A DNA stretch of 64,000 nt from an uncultured Sinobacteraceae bacterium (GTDB lineage Bacteria; Pseudomonadota; Gammaproteobacteria; Nevskiales; Nevskiaceae), in contig CAIJRD010000002.1 of assembly GCA_903822975.1 (NCBI GenBank), positions 434,001-498,000 on the forward strand. Reading direction: 5' to 3'. Each line of letters begins with the position of its first letter. The stretch's first letter is position 1. Positions 25,942 through 33,847 of this stretch are shown here, one piece after another. The position numbers and the translations under genes are program-made. The notes under the pieces were generated by a model. That model saw nothing but the letters and a program-made list of their open reading frames with translations, did not search any database and was not told where the DNA came from.

Positions 25942-26225
25942 CCTCGTGGATTCTGATGGTCCGGAATTGTGATCGTTGTCGACCGGCCCGCGCTTGGCGG
26001 TCCTGCGCTATTCGATAAGCGAAACATGCGACATGCGGAAGTCGCCCGCTGCGCGCCCGGCTGTAAGGCCGCCGAAAGCTGCTGCGATGAGCCTGGCAAG
26101 CAGACGGGCCTGGTAGCCTGCAGCCTTGCCGAATCGGGCGAAATCACCGACGATCCTCCGCTGTAGCCTTATTTTGATCGAACCCATGCGTTTGAGTATC
26201 TTTTCGTCTATGTCAGAGAGTATCA

Positions 26226-26447
26226 ATGCCTAAGGACGAAACTGCCGTCGCGATCAACAAGCAGACGGAAGTGCTGCAGGAAATCGCTGCCGGAATTGCC
26301 GAGTCGAACGACATCGCGCGTGCCCGCCTCGAGCAGGAGCTGAAGGACGAGAAGGCCAGCCCGCTGCAACCCGATGGCGATGCAACCGGCGCCGCTGGCG
26401 GCGCGTCCGGCACCCCCGCAGAGGGCGGCGCGCAACAGAAGAAATAG
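26226..26447 (+). CDS. small hypothetical protein
   Basis: A 73-residue hydrophilic protein. The first 45 residues are predicted helical and possibly coiled (KQTEVLQEIAAGIAESND), and the tail is Gly/Ala-rich ending QQKK. An AGAGAG element precedes ATG 26226. No family recognised. Supported only by start signal and composition. Confidence 0.45.
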   Translation: MPKDETAVAINKQTEVLQEIAAGIAESNDIARARLEQELKDEKASPLQPDGDATGAAGGASGTPAEGGAQQKK

Positions 26448-26490
26448 GCGGGCGCTCGCACGCCACGGTGCGCGCCTGAACGGCAGCGGC

Positions 26491-26745
26491 CTACTCGAAT
26501 TCGATACCGAGCAATCGGTACCGTAGCTCCTCGGCCAGTTGCGTACACATCACCGACAGCGCGGCCTCCTGGCCCTCTTCGCAGCCGTGTCGATACACCG
26601 GCATGTCGTCCTCCACCATTGCGATGGCAAGATTGCGGATGCGCCCGGCATTCGCGGCGGATAGCGCTTCGGTCAGAATCTGCACCACAGCCGCATTAGG
26701 TTGCGGCTTTATTTTTTCCGATCGGACAAGTTCAAGAGTTGGCAC
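26491..26745 (-). CDS. small conserved hypothetical protein
   Basis: 84 residues from GTG 26745, which has GAGG about 10 bp upstream; an ATG at 26775 would add ten residues. The sequence IKPQPNAAVVQILTEALSAA followed by GRIRNLAIAMVEDD looks like a class of short proteins described only as hypothetical. Function unknown. Confidence 0.55.
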   Translation of the reverse strand: MPTLELVRSEKIKPQPNAAVVQILTEALSAANAGRIRNLAIAMVEDDMPVYRHGCEEGQEAALSVMCTQLAEELRYRLLGIEFE

Positions 26746-26775
26746 TGCGAAAGCCCTCGTTCTGCGCGGACACAT

Positions 26776-26990
26776 CGGTAAGCCGTCGGCCCAGCCGCCC
26801 CATGCCGACGCGAGCCCTTGGACAATCGAGAATCCTGCCCAGTAAGACGGAAACCACGGGGTGGAGGTTCAAACCGCTTGGCGGAAGGTGGTATCCAACG
26901 GCGTTTGCCTATCAAGCCCCGATTCTGTGGCATTAGCGTGGCAGCGGCGCAGAGATTGCTTCGCCAAACAACCATAACATCTTGATTAGA
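26776..26990. other. unassigned structured intergenic region
   Basis: No coding signal is convincing. Three small back-to-back hairpins occur at about 26853-26885 (CCACggggTGG, GGTTcaAACC, CCGCttgGCGG), plus a 6-bp inverted pair at 26785-26790/26804-26809. It lies between a hypothetical gene and tRNA-Leu on the same strand. It could be a leader or small RNA; I found no match to 6S, SRP or RNase P RNA by eye. Confidence 0.3.
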
Positions 26991-26999
26991 CGACTGTTA

Positions 27000-27086
27000 T
27001 GGTGCCCGAACTCGGACTCGAACCGAGATTCCCTCGCGGGAGAGGGATTTTAAGTCCCTTGCGTCTACCGATTTCGCCATTCGGGC
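27000..27086 (-). tRNA. tRNA-Leu(TAA)
   Basis: Class II cloverleaf on the minus strand: acceptor GCCCGAA with TTCGGGC, anticodon loop CTTAAAA (TAA), long variable arm, T-loop TTCGAGT, discriminator A and encoded CCA. Confidence 0.95.
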
Positions 27087-27716
27087 AATTGCAGTGCCGC
27101 CGGACGTTGCGGAGAACCGTCAAGACCGGCGCGCGGAACGCGTGAACCGATCAACCGCACTGCGACGCCATGATACCGCGAGCGCTGCTCTATCCGCGCC
27201 GCTCGAACGCGATCATCGATTGCACGGAGCCAATGTCAGGGCGCCTCTCGGGGCGGCACGGAACGATCGATTTCGAATTCGTCGCCCGCCAGCTTAGCGA
27301 CGCATTTTTCAGCACGCATGATCGCGTCGTCATCTCGAATGCCAACGACATTCAGGTGACTCGACGGGTCGTTTGCTCACTTAGCTACGTGGCTACATCG
27401 CTACCCAATCAAGCCCGATCCAAGGCGAGTCGTTTCGCACGTCGCGGTTTCGTTCGCGCAGCCATCGAGCCGAATTGTGATTGCAGTTTCAGGTTGCAGA
27501 AGTCGATGTGCTTCGAAACCGATATCGCCGGAATCGCTACATAAAAGCCCCTACAAGCATTCCGCTGACGGCTTGCTAACGAGCCGTTCGTCTCCCGATC
27601 TCCAGCCGGCAGCACCCTGCCCCGTGAGGATCGACGCGTGAACACCGAATGGAGTCGCTGCAAGGACACCGCAACTCGGCCCTGCAACTGAACGCTCGAA
27701 AGGCAGAAAAGGAACG
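27087..27716. other. gene-free region upstream of esterase
   Basis: 630 bp with only short, unconvincing frames and no RNA recognised. It should contain the promoters of tRNA-Leu (leftward) and of the esterase (rightward). Confidence 0.5.
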
Positions 27717-28664
27717 ATGTCAATGAACACTCACAAATACGTCTCGCGTCTCATCGCAGCTGCGCTACTGTTTGCAACAACCACAGCCGCGCAGGCGATC
27801 ACGTTTACGAATGTTTCGGGGATCATTCCGTTTGCAGGCACCAGCAGCTATAGCGCAACGCTGACGTATCAGGGATTGGTTCGCAACTACATCGTAATCC
27901 GTCCGACCAAAACCTCGACGACGCCGGCGCCGGCGATGTTCCTGTTGCATCCTCGCGACACCGACATTCTGCCGATGGCCAACCTGAGCCTGGCTGGACG
28001 CCTCGCCGCCAACTACGGCACCTGGGTGTTCATCCCTCAGGCTTACACCGGCCAGTGGCATGACGATCCGTCCCCGACCGGCTCACAGTCGACCCTGCCG
28101 GATGACGTTGGCTTCCTCTCGGCGCTGATGGACGTCGCCGTCAAACAAAACGGCATCGATGCCAAGCGCATCTACGTTGCGGGCTATTCGAACGGCGGCT
28201 TCATGTCGCAGCGCCTGGCTTGCGAACTGACCAGCAAGATTGCAGGCATGGGTGTCGTTTCCGCTGCACTGCGCACACCGCTGGCGGCCTCGTGCCGGCC
28301 GACCTTGGCGCTACCGGTGGTGATCATACCGGGCACCGCAGACCCCATCGTCCCGTACAACGGTAATTCAACCACCGATTCGGCGGCGCAGACCGCAACG
28401 TTCTGGCTCAACAACAATCGCTGCATCGGCGCACCGAGCATCACCAACTATCCGAAGGTGAGCGGTGACGGCACGACTGTCAGCCTGTCTCGCTACGGAA
28501 CCTGTACCACTGGCAGCGAAGTGCGCGTATACACCGTGCAGAACGGCGGCCACACCTGGCCCGGCAGTCCGTTCACCGGAATGGCGATGGTCGGCTACAC
28601 CAGCCGTGCCATCGACGCGACGATGGAACTGTGGAACGTGCTGTCGACCTATCACCTGCAGTAA
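27717..28664 (+). CDS. secreted esterase / PHB-depolymerase-like alpha/beta hydrolase
   Basis: 315 residues with a Sec signal peptide (cleavage near AQA-IT, residue 27). The alpha/beta-hydrolase triad is visible: nucleophile Ser in AGYSNGGFM near 160, Asp in IPGTADPIVPYNG near 203, His in NGGHTWPG near 280. This is the pattern of the LpqC/feruloyl-esterase/PHB-depolymerase group, which act on polyesters or hydroxycinnamate esters outside the cell. Six cysteines in the mature part suggest disulfides. AAGGA precedes ATG 27717; ATG 27723 is possible too. Confidence 0.88.
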   Translation: MSMNTHKYVSRLIAAALLFATTTAAQAITFTNVSGIIPFAGTSSYSATLTYQGLVRNYIVIRPTKTSTTPAPAMFLLHPRDTDILPMANLSLAGRLAANYGTWVFIPQAYTGQWHDDPSPTGSQSTLPDDVGFLSALMDVAVKQNGIDAKRIYVAGYSNGGFMSQRLACELTSKIAGMGVVSAALRTPLAASCRPTLALPVVIIPGTADPIVPYNGNSTTDSAAQTATFWLNNNRCIGAPSITNYPKVSGDGTTVSLSRYGTCTTGSEVRVYTVQNGGHTWPGSPFTGMAMVGYTSRAIDATMELWNVLSTYHLQ

Positions 28665-28808
28665 GGCAGGAGACACAAATCACCAACTGAAGTTTCGATC
28701 GAGACACAGACACATGAGATCGAAACAACTGGATAATTGTTATTTCTAGCTGACAGCATTTCCAGCTGCGATCCGAAGTCGATGTATTGAATCAAGGTCT
28801 GCAAAACG

Positions 28809-28843
28809 AAACCCGGTGACGGCCACGTCACCGGGTTTCTTTT
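28809..28843 (+). terminator. Rho-independent terminator of esterase gene
   Basis: Perfect 13-bp stem (28809-28821 with 28826-28838), GCCA loop, then a T-rich run. It lies about 145 bp past the esterase stop. The rest of 28665-29012 shows no gene. Confidence 0.85.
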
Positions 28844-29012
28844 ATTGAGGCTGGGAATTCTCCAATTCAACTGAGTAACGTGCAGCGGCTCGATCGGATA
28901 CTTCAAGCATTCCATCGCGCGCAAAAACGGCGGACTCGCGATGTCCCGCGAGCCCGCCACCTACCGCCAGCCACCGACCATAGATTGATACTCAGTACCG
29001 CCAGCCTGACAC

Positions 29013-29282
29013 TCAGCCCGAGTGTCGTTCGCCGCGCAATTCAGCCGCACACTCGTTGCGAATGCCGTGCTTTTCGGCATCGCATTGATCATGGTGTGAC
29101 TCGCAGAAGGACTCGGCAACCGCCGTCTTCTCGCGGACACAACTCGACAATGCCGGCGCCGAAACATGCCGAACGTGCTTGTCGCCAGCAGTAGGCATGT
29201 CGTCGTCGGCGAATGCGAGGTTCCCGCATAGGACAACGCCGGCAAGTGCCAGGATGCTTGAGATTCGATTCGACCGCGTCAT
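29013..29282 (-). CDS. small secreted cysteine-containing protein
   Basis: 89 residues with a clear signal peptide (ISSILALAGVVLCGNLAFA, cleavage before DDDMPT). The mature ~60 residues hold four cysteines spaced as two pairs (SSC...ESFC...DQC...NEC), suggesting disulfides, and several His. AAAGGAGTGG lies just upstream of ATG 29282, which decides the start over 29303. No family recognised. Confidence 0.65.
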   Translation of the reverse strand: MTRSNRISSILALAGVVLCGNLAFADDDMPTAGDKHVRHVSAPALSSCVREKTAVAESFCESHHDQCDAEKHGIRNECAAELRGERHSG

Positions 29283-29430
29283 CGGACCACTCCTTTTAGG
29301 CAAGTAAAACCTAAAGCCGTAGACCCAATTGAGGCTGCCACGGTTCCCTTACAAGCAGCCGCGCCGACGCAACTGCGTCGTCCGCGCCGAACCTTGTACC
29401 GCCTCAACCGATGGCCGCTCAGAAGCTCGC

Positions 29431-29604
29431 TTACAAGCGAGGGCCGCGACGACCCCGCGCACCATTCAGCAGGTAGATCGCAACAATTACGATCACCAGA
29501 AGTCCGATGGGCCCCACACCCCAGCCCGCACCAAGGCCCCAGTAGATGCCACCGCCGCCGCCGAACAGCAGCAGCAGGATGATCAATACGATCAGAAGAT
29601 CCAT
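29431..29604 (-). CDS. DUF3309-like small membrane protein
   Basis: 57 residues: MDLLIVLIILLLLFGGGGG, a Trp/Gly-rich turn, a second hydrophobic segment (PIGLLVIVIVAIYLL) and a basic tail GARGRRGPRL. This two-segment layout with a Gly-rich, aromatic turn is like the DUF3309 small proteins. A GAGGAG ribosome site precedes ATG 29604. Often linked to stress regulons; no such link is visible here. Confidence 0.65.
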   Translation of the reverse strand: MDLLIVLIILLLLFGGGGGIYWGLGAGWGVGPIGLLVIVIVAIYLLNGARGRRGPRL

Positions 29605-29709
29605 TTTCTTATTCTCCTCGTCGCGCAGCGGATCCGCGCATTGCCATTTCGATTCCGTCTCCGCCGATTCGTTCAAATCGAACTCCCAGGCAGATTCGAT
29701 CGCCGCGTC

Positions 29710-29765
29710 GCACGCTCCCAATTGCACGCTCCCAATTGCACGCTCCCAATTGCAGGCTCCTGATT
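29710..29765. repeat. four 14-bp tandem repeats
   Basis: Three identical copies of GCACGCTCCCAATT (29710-29751) and a fourth with three changes (29752-29765). They lie about 105-160 bp upstream of the DUF3309-like gene, in the leader region between it and the receiver gene (29605-30045), which otherwise shows no gene. Confidence 0.9.
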
Positions 29766-30045
29766 GCAGCGTCACGTCGATGCAACCTGCTGCATTGAGC
29801 GCGGTCCTAAGGCAGCAGATCACGAAACGTAGCGTTGCACACGACAGGAGTCAGGCAAATGATGCAATGGAACCCGATGCCGAACCCCAGTGGTGAAGAA
29901 CGCGATTGCGAGGAAAGTGCTTCGCGCAAAATTGCCAAGCCCGCGATGCTGATTCGCTCGCCCGGTTCAACTGTTCAGAAAGACTCGAAGCGCTCATTGA
30001 GCATCAGTCGATGATGACGAATCGCGTTTCGATGAGAAGCTCGCC

Positions 30046-30483
30046 ATGAATCGACTCAGCTTGCAGTCGCTGATGTCGCCAGGTGCATCGTCTGGTGCGT
30101 CCTCCGGGTTAGGCGCCGCCAATCGTCCGCGCGTCCTGGTCGTCGAAGACTCGGAGCAGATTGCAATGTTTGTCGAGTCGGCCCTGATCGATGCCGGTTA
30201 TGACGTAGTCGGCCCGGTCGGGCGATTGCAACTGGCCATGGATCTTGCGCAGAACGAACGCCTCGATGCAGCCGTGGTCGATCTGGACCTTTTCGGGCAA
30301 TCGTCGATTCCTGTTTTGGAGGCGCTGAACGCACGTGCGGTGCCGTTCGTGGTGGCCACTGCATACGACATTCACAAGGCGCGTCGGCGCTTCAGCAATC
30401 GGCCGTGGCTGGCGAAGCCGTACAGCCTCAACGTGATGTTGACGGAAGTACACGCACTGACGCATCCATCACGCGTCGCTTGA
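30046..30483 (+). CDS. single-domain response regulator
   Basis: 145 residues: a 27-residue Ser/Gly-rich lead followed by one CheY-like receiver domain. The acidic pair is in LVVEDSEQ, the phospho-acceptor Asp in VVDLDLFG near residue 85, and the conserved Lys in LAKPYS near 128. No output domain follows, so it works by protein contact or as a phosphate sink. No kinase is adjacent; the nearest is the phosphorelay at 33848-38265. Confidence 0.85.
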   Translation: MNRLSLQSLMSPGASSGASSGLGAANRPRVLVVEDSEQIAMFVESALIDAGYDVVGPVGRLQLAMDLAQNERLDAAVVDLDLFGQSSIPVLEALNARAVPFVVATAYDIHKARRRFSNRPWLAKPYSLNVMLTEVHALTHPSRVA

Positions 30484-30659
30484 CGAAGACCTCGGACGCC
30501 GCACGCGGCCCAATGTGAGTGTTCCGCGACGTCGAAATTCCGGCATCGATCTCCAACGCACATCCGCAGGGATGAGTCGCGAGAGCGATCCGTTTTTCCA
30601 TCTCTCGGATGCAAGGCGACGCCGTTTTCGCGATGCTCAGGATAGGCAGAAAAGCCTTC

Positions 30660-30688
30660 AAAAATGACGAAGCCCCGTTGCCGGGGCT
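30660..30688 (-). terminator. Rho-independent terminator of ssrA
   Basis: A perfect 7-bp hairpin (30682-30688 with 30671-30677, tetraloop GCAA on the minus strand) is followed six bases later by TTTTT (30664-30660). Confidence 0.75.
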
Positions 30689-30944
30689 CCGAGTGCTTTC
30701 GGTGACGATGAGCACTAGATCATCGGATTAGGCCGCGAGGGCCACATCGTAAACGCTATCGTTCGCAGATAGACTTTTTGCGCGGCTTAGGGCCGTCGCC
30801 TGTCCTGCTGTCCACGTTGATTCCTCACCTAGTCGAAGCTATGTCATCCCCGTCGATGGTGGAGATGGCCGGTACTGCCCCGGCGTCCTAAGCGCATCCT
30901 CGCAGCTTCATACAGCAATAATGCGACAGGAAAATTCCCGTCGC
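30689..30944 (-). ncRNA. ssrA: circularly permuted tmRNA precursor (two-piece tmRNA)
   Basis: tmRNA rescues stalled ribosomes. On the minus strand the acceptor part comes first: a 5-bp T-stem GCCGG/CCGGC with loop GGCAGTA, then CATCTCC, A and CCA ending at 30857. After only five bases (30856-30852) the coding part begins at 30851 with GGGGATG, which pairs over 7 bp with CATCTCC (one G-T) to rebuild the acceptor stem. AGCTTCGACTAGG and the AAGCCGCGCAAAAAGTC segment match conserved tmRNA regions. The tag frame at 30766-30728 encodes ANDSVYDVALAA-stop. Right after it is an H-type pseudoknot (GATGA/TCATC and AGTGC/GCACT, about 30726-30690). A 10-bp hairpin opens the transcript (30944-30923). Ends are approximate. 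Confidence 0.9.
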
Positions 30945-30950
30945 ACGATC

Positions 30951-30978
30951 ATTATGGGGCACCGGGCGGAACATTCAA
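30951..30978 (-). promoter_or_regulatory. sigma-70 type promoter of ssrA
   Basis: On the minus strand TTGAAT (30978-30973) is followed after 16 bp by CATAAT (30956-30951). Transcription would begin about 30944, at the base of the first hairpin of the tmRNA precursor. Confidence 0.6.
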
Positions 30979-31048
30979 GTCCATCGCGTCAGGACGACAG
31001 CCGCCGCGGCCGGCGGCCGCTCACGCGCGGCACCGTTGTGCTGGCTGC

Positions 31049-31112
31049 GCCAGGCGCTTGAGCCAGGCGCTTGAGCCAGGCATTTGAACTGGGCGCCTTG
31101 CGCTAGGCGCCC
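31049..31112. repeat. 13-bp tandem repeats and hairpin at the GMC gene end
   Basis: Three copies of a 13-bp unit like GCCAGGCGCTTGA (31049-31087, the third with two changes) are followed by a perfect 7-bp hairpin (31091-31097 with 31106-31112). The hairpin spans the stop codon of the GMC oxidoreductase gene. Without a T-run it is more likely an mRNA 3'-end stabiliser than an intrinsic terminator. Confidence 0.7.
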
Positions 31113-32674
31113 TTGAGACTGGCCGCGAGCTTGCGTGCGTTGCGCAAGGAGAAGCCGTAAACGCTCTCTTGCGGATTCGCGCCGATCGAAGTCGGGAAGA
31201 TCGAGCCGTCGAATACCGACAGGCCTTCGACCTGGTGATGCGCGCCGTAAGAGTCGACCACCGAAGTCTTCGGGTCCTCGCCCATCGCGCAACCGCCCAT
31301 TACGTGCGCGGAGCCATACTGCATGCGGCCGATCTCGAAGCTCGCTTGATCGAGCCAGGCCTTAGCAGCGTCAAAACTGCGCAAGGGCTGCGACTGCATA
31401 TGCCAGGGCACGACGTAGTCGGCGCCGCCGGCGAACTGAACCTCCATCATCGCCAGCAGTGAGCGGCGGAAGCCGTCGCGCAGATAATCGTTGAGCGGAT
31501 AGTCGAGCACTTCGCTGGCGCCGTAAGCTTCGACGTCCTGCAGTTCGACGCGTCCGCCCGCGGCCTGCGGATGGAAACCGTCGCGCAGCAGCGCGACTTG
31601 CGAGTGCATGTAGGTAAATCGCTTGATCAAGGCCGCGTGTGACGCGCCCATGCTCTTGTCGAAATTGCCCAGTGCGAACACCGGCTGCAGCGGCGTCGTC
31701 TCTAGTTTGAAACCGATGCGATCATCGTCCGGCCACATATAGGCATCCGAATAGATGCTCTGCGGGGCGCCTTGGTAGCCGTCCACTCGATTCGGCATCA
31801 CCGCCATGCTGGCCGACACCGGATGCAGGAACGTGCGAGCACCCGTGAGGCCGGAAGGATCCGGCGTTTTGGAGCGCAGCAGCAAGCCGGGGCTGCGGAT
31901 CGAGCCGGCGGAGACGACCACATGCCGCGCCTTGATCGTCAGCTTGCGACCGGTCTTCTCGACGCCGCGTGCGTCGAGTGCATGCGCCACCACACCCACG
32001 GCCCGATCGCCCTGCAAGCTGATCGTCTCGGCACGTGCGCGATAGATCAGCGTGGCGCCGTTCTTCAGGGCTTCAGGAATCGTCGTGATCAGCATCGACT
32101 GTTTCGCATTGAGCGGACAGCCGAGCCCACACAGGCCGGTGTTGCCGCAGCCGCGCACGTTGCGGTGCATGCGATCCCAGGAAATACCCAGTTTTTCGCA
32201 GCCACGCTGCAGCACGGCGTTGTTTTCGTTCGGCGCGATCTCGGTCCATTCATGGATATTGAGACGCTGCTCGACCGCTTCGAAGTACGGCGCCATCGTC
32301 TCGACATCGGCGTCCTTCACCGCGTGCACCGCGGCCCAGTGTGCGAGCGTTTTCGGCGGCGTACGGAAGCTCGACGTCCAGTTCACCACCGTTGTGCCAC
32401 CGACGGTCTGGCCCTGGAACACGGCGATCGCCTGGTCCTTGGTGCGCTGCGCGCCGGACTGCTGATACAGCATCGGGAACGCCACGCCTTCGTTTTGCGA
32501 GAAGTCTTCGGTGCGGTGATAGCCTCCGGCTTCCAGCATCACGACTTTTAGACCCGCCTGCGAAAGAACCTCGGCAGCAAAGCCGCCGCCGGCACCGGTG
32601 CCGACGATGACGACGTCGCAGTCCAGGGTTTGGTCCTGTGCGAGCGCGGATGCATCGATAATTGAATCGCTCAT
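31103..32674 (-). CDS. GMC-family FAD-dependent oxidoreductase
   Basis: 523 residues. The FAD-binding dinucleotide motif is VVIVGTGAGGGFAAEVLS near residues 22-39, with GQTVGGTTVVNW near 95 and the GMC C-terminal region HVMGGCAMGEDP...VFDGSIFPTSIGANPQ. A cysteine cluster (GCGNTGLCGLGC near 178) is like that of large subunits of membrane sorbitol/gluconate-type dehydrogenases and long-chain alcohol oxidases. Substrate unknown. It lies 5 bp after the Tat-signal gene, so the two form an operon, probably a periplasmic dehydrogenase complex. Confidence 0.88.
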   Translation of the reverse strand: MSDSIIDASALAQDQTLDCDVVIVGTGAGGGFAAEVLSQAGLKVVMLEAGGYHRTEDFSQNEGVAFPMLYQQSGAQRTKDQAIAVFQGQTVGGTTVVNWTSSFRTPPKTLAHWAAVHAVKDADVETMAPYFEAVEQRLNIHEWTEIAPNENNAVLQRGCEKLGISWDRMHRNVRGCGNTGLCGLGCPLNAKQSMLITTIPEALKNGATLIYRARAETISLQGDRAVGVVAHALDARGVEKTGRKLTIKARHVVVSAGSIRSPGLLLRSKTPDPSGLTGARTFLHPVSASMAVMPNRVDGYQGAPQSIYSDAYMWPDDDRIGFKLETTPLQPVFALGNFDKSMGASHAALIKRFTYMHSQVALLRDGFHPQAAGGRVELQDVEAYGASEVLDYPLNDYLRDGFRRSLLAMMEVQFAGGADYVVPWHMQSQPLRSFDAAKAWLDQASFEIGRMQYGSAHVMGGCAMGEDPKTSVVDSYGAHHQVEGLSVFDGSIFPTSIGANPQESVYGFSLRNARKLAASLKGA

Positions 32675-32679
32675 GAGTC

Positions 32680-33243
32680 TCAACCGTTCTTCGGATTGTC
32701 GTAGACCGGACCGGAATATCCGATCAAGGGCCAGGAGCGGCGGTCGCCATAAAAGCCCGCCATTACCAGGTCGTGGACCACGCGATAGACCGTCAGCCGC
32801 GTGTTGTTGTCCGACTGGCGCATCGCTTCCAGATGTGCCTGCAGTTCCGCACGCTCGACCTTGGCCCAGCCGGTCCACTGCCCGGTGAGCAGCGTGCGTG
32901 TCGGCGCGAAGGTCAACATGGACGTAAGTTTCTTGGTCTCGCGCTGCAGTGCGAGTGGCAGCAGGTTGATTGCGGCGTCGACGTTCTGCGTGATCCAACC
33001 GAGCCACTGCTGATGGGCGTCGGCTTCCGCCGGCAGCACATCGGAGAGAATCGCATCGGCCAGTTTTGCGAACATCAGCTGCTCGGCGGCGCCCAGATAC
33101 TTCAGCGGTGCGGAAGCCCCTGGGCTTACATCCGTCAGACGCACGGCCAGCCAGCCGCCGGCAACAATCCCGACTGCAGACCAAAGACCGCCTTTGAGCA
33201 ATTGCCGACGCGTAAAGCCGGCCTGCAAGGCACGCGAATTCAT
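32680..33243 (-). CDS. Tat-exported small subunit of the GMC dehydrogenase
   Basis: 187 residues. The N-terminus has a twin-arginine signal (TRRQLLKGGLWSAVGIVAGG). The mature part resembles gluconate 2-dehydrogenase subunit 3-type proteins (MFAKLADAILSDVLPAE, with DLVMAGFYGD near the end), which carry the FAD subunit across the membrane by hitchhiking. ATG 33243 places the Tat motif at the N-terminus; the longer frame to 33351 does not. No cytochrome subunit gene is adjacent. Confidence 0.8.
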   Translation of the reverse strand: MNSRALQAGFTRRQLLKGGLWSAVGIVAGGWLAVRLTDVSPGASAPLKYLGAAEQLMFAKLADAILSDVLPAEADAHQQWLGWITQNVDAAINLLPLALQRETKKLTSMLTFAPTRTLLTGQWTGWAKVERAELQAHLEAMRQSDNNTRLTVYRVVHDLVMAGFYGDRRSWPLIGYSGPVYDNPKNG

Positions 33244-33847
33244 CACACGCTTCTCCTTCAGGGTTCGCCGCATCCTCTGCGCCGATGTGTCAGTGCACGA
33301 TGCGCCGTGCGATGCGTTGTTGCGCACAGGGCAGTCGTGCCGTTCGTGCATTCAAGTGAGCCTGTCGACGTCGCTTTCGACGCATCGGCAAACTCGCTCG
33401 GACTGCCGGACTTCAGCGCGCCTTCCGAGTCTTGCCGTTTGCTGACGAAACGTCAGAAATGTTCAGTGTTTAATAGGTTTTCGCGACATTCGACGACGGT
33501 TTTGTAACACGCGTCCCAAGGCTCCGCAATAACCCTGGCGCGGGACTACCTCGGCGCCAGAAACCTCCTGACCCAGCGCCTCGAAAAGGCCGCATCGACA
33601 GCGCCAGGGCCAGCGACGCGAGGCGCGCTCTTCTTCTGCTTCAAGGCTTAGGCGCGGACCACGATCTTCGAGCGCGTCGCTTCGATAACCGTATCGTCTC
33701 CGGCGTTCGCGTTGATACCCATCTCGGCCAGTTTGCGCGCCAGGCTTCGGATCAGAACGATCGATCACACCGATCGCCGTCAACCGCGCCGCGCGCCGCA
33801 GCCGTCAATTGTCGGCCTTGCAAAGTTCGGCCCTCGCAGGGTTTTAA
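33244..33847. other. intergenic region, possible gene remnant
   Basis: About 600 bp without a convincing gene. On the minus strand near 33765-33655 a short frame (IRSLARKLAEMGINANAGDD, ending in TAA after SKIVVRA) looks protein-like but has a stop just upstream and no start. It may be the tail of a lost gene. Confidence 0.3.

Noticed and set aside
26776..26990. 6S RNA, SRP RNA or RNase P RNA
   Set aside because: None of the conserved signature elements of these RNAs could be matched by eye on either strand.
33463..33783. 106-codon minus-strand frame
   Set aside because: Arg-rich, no start signal, composition typical of an out-of-frame GC-rich reading.
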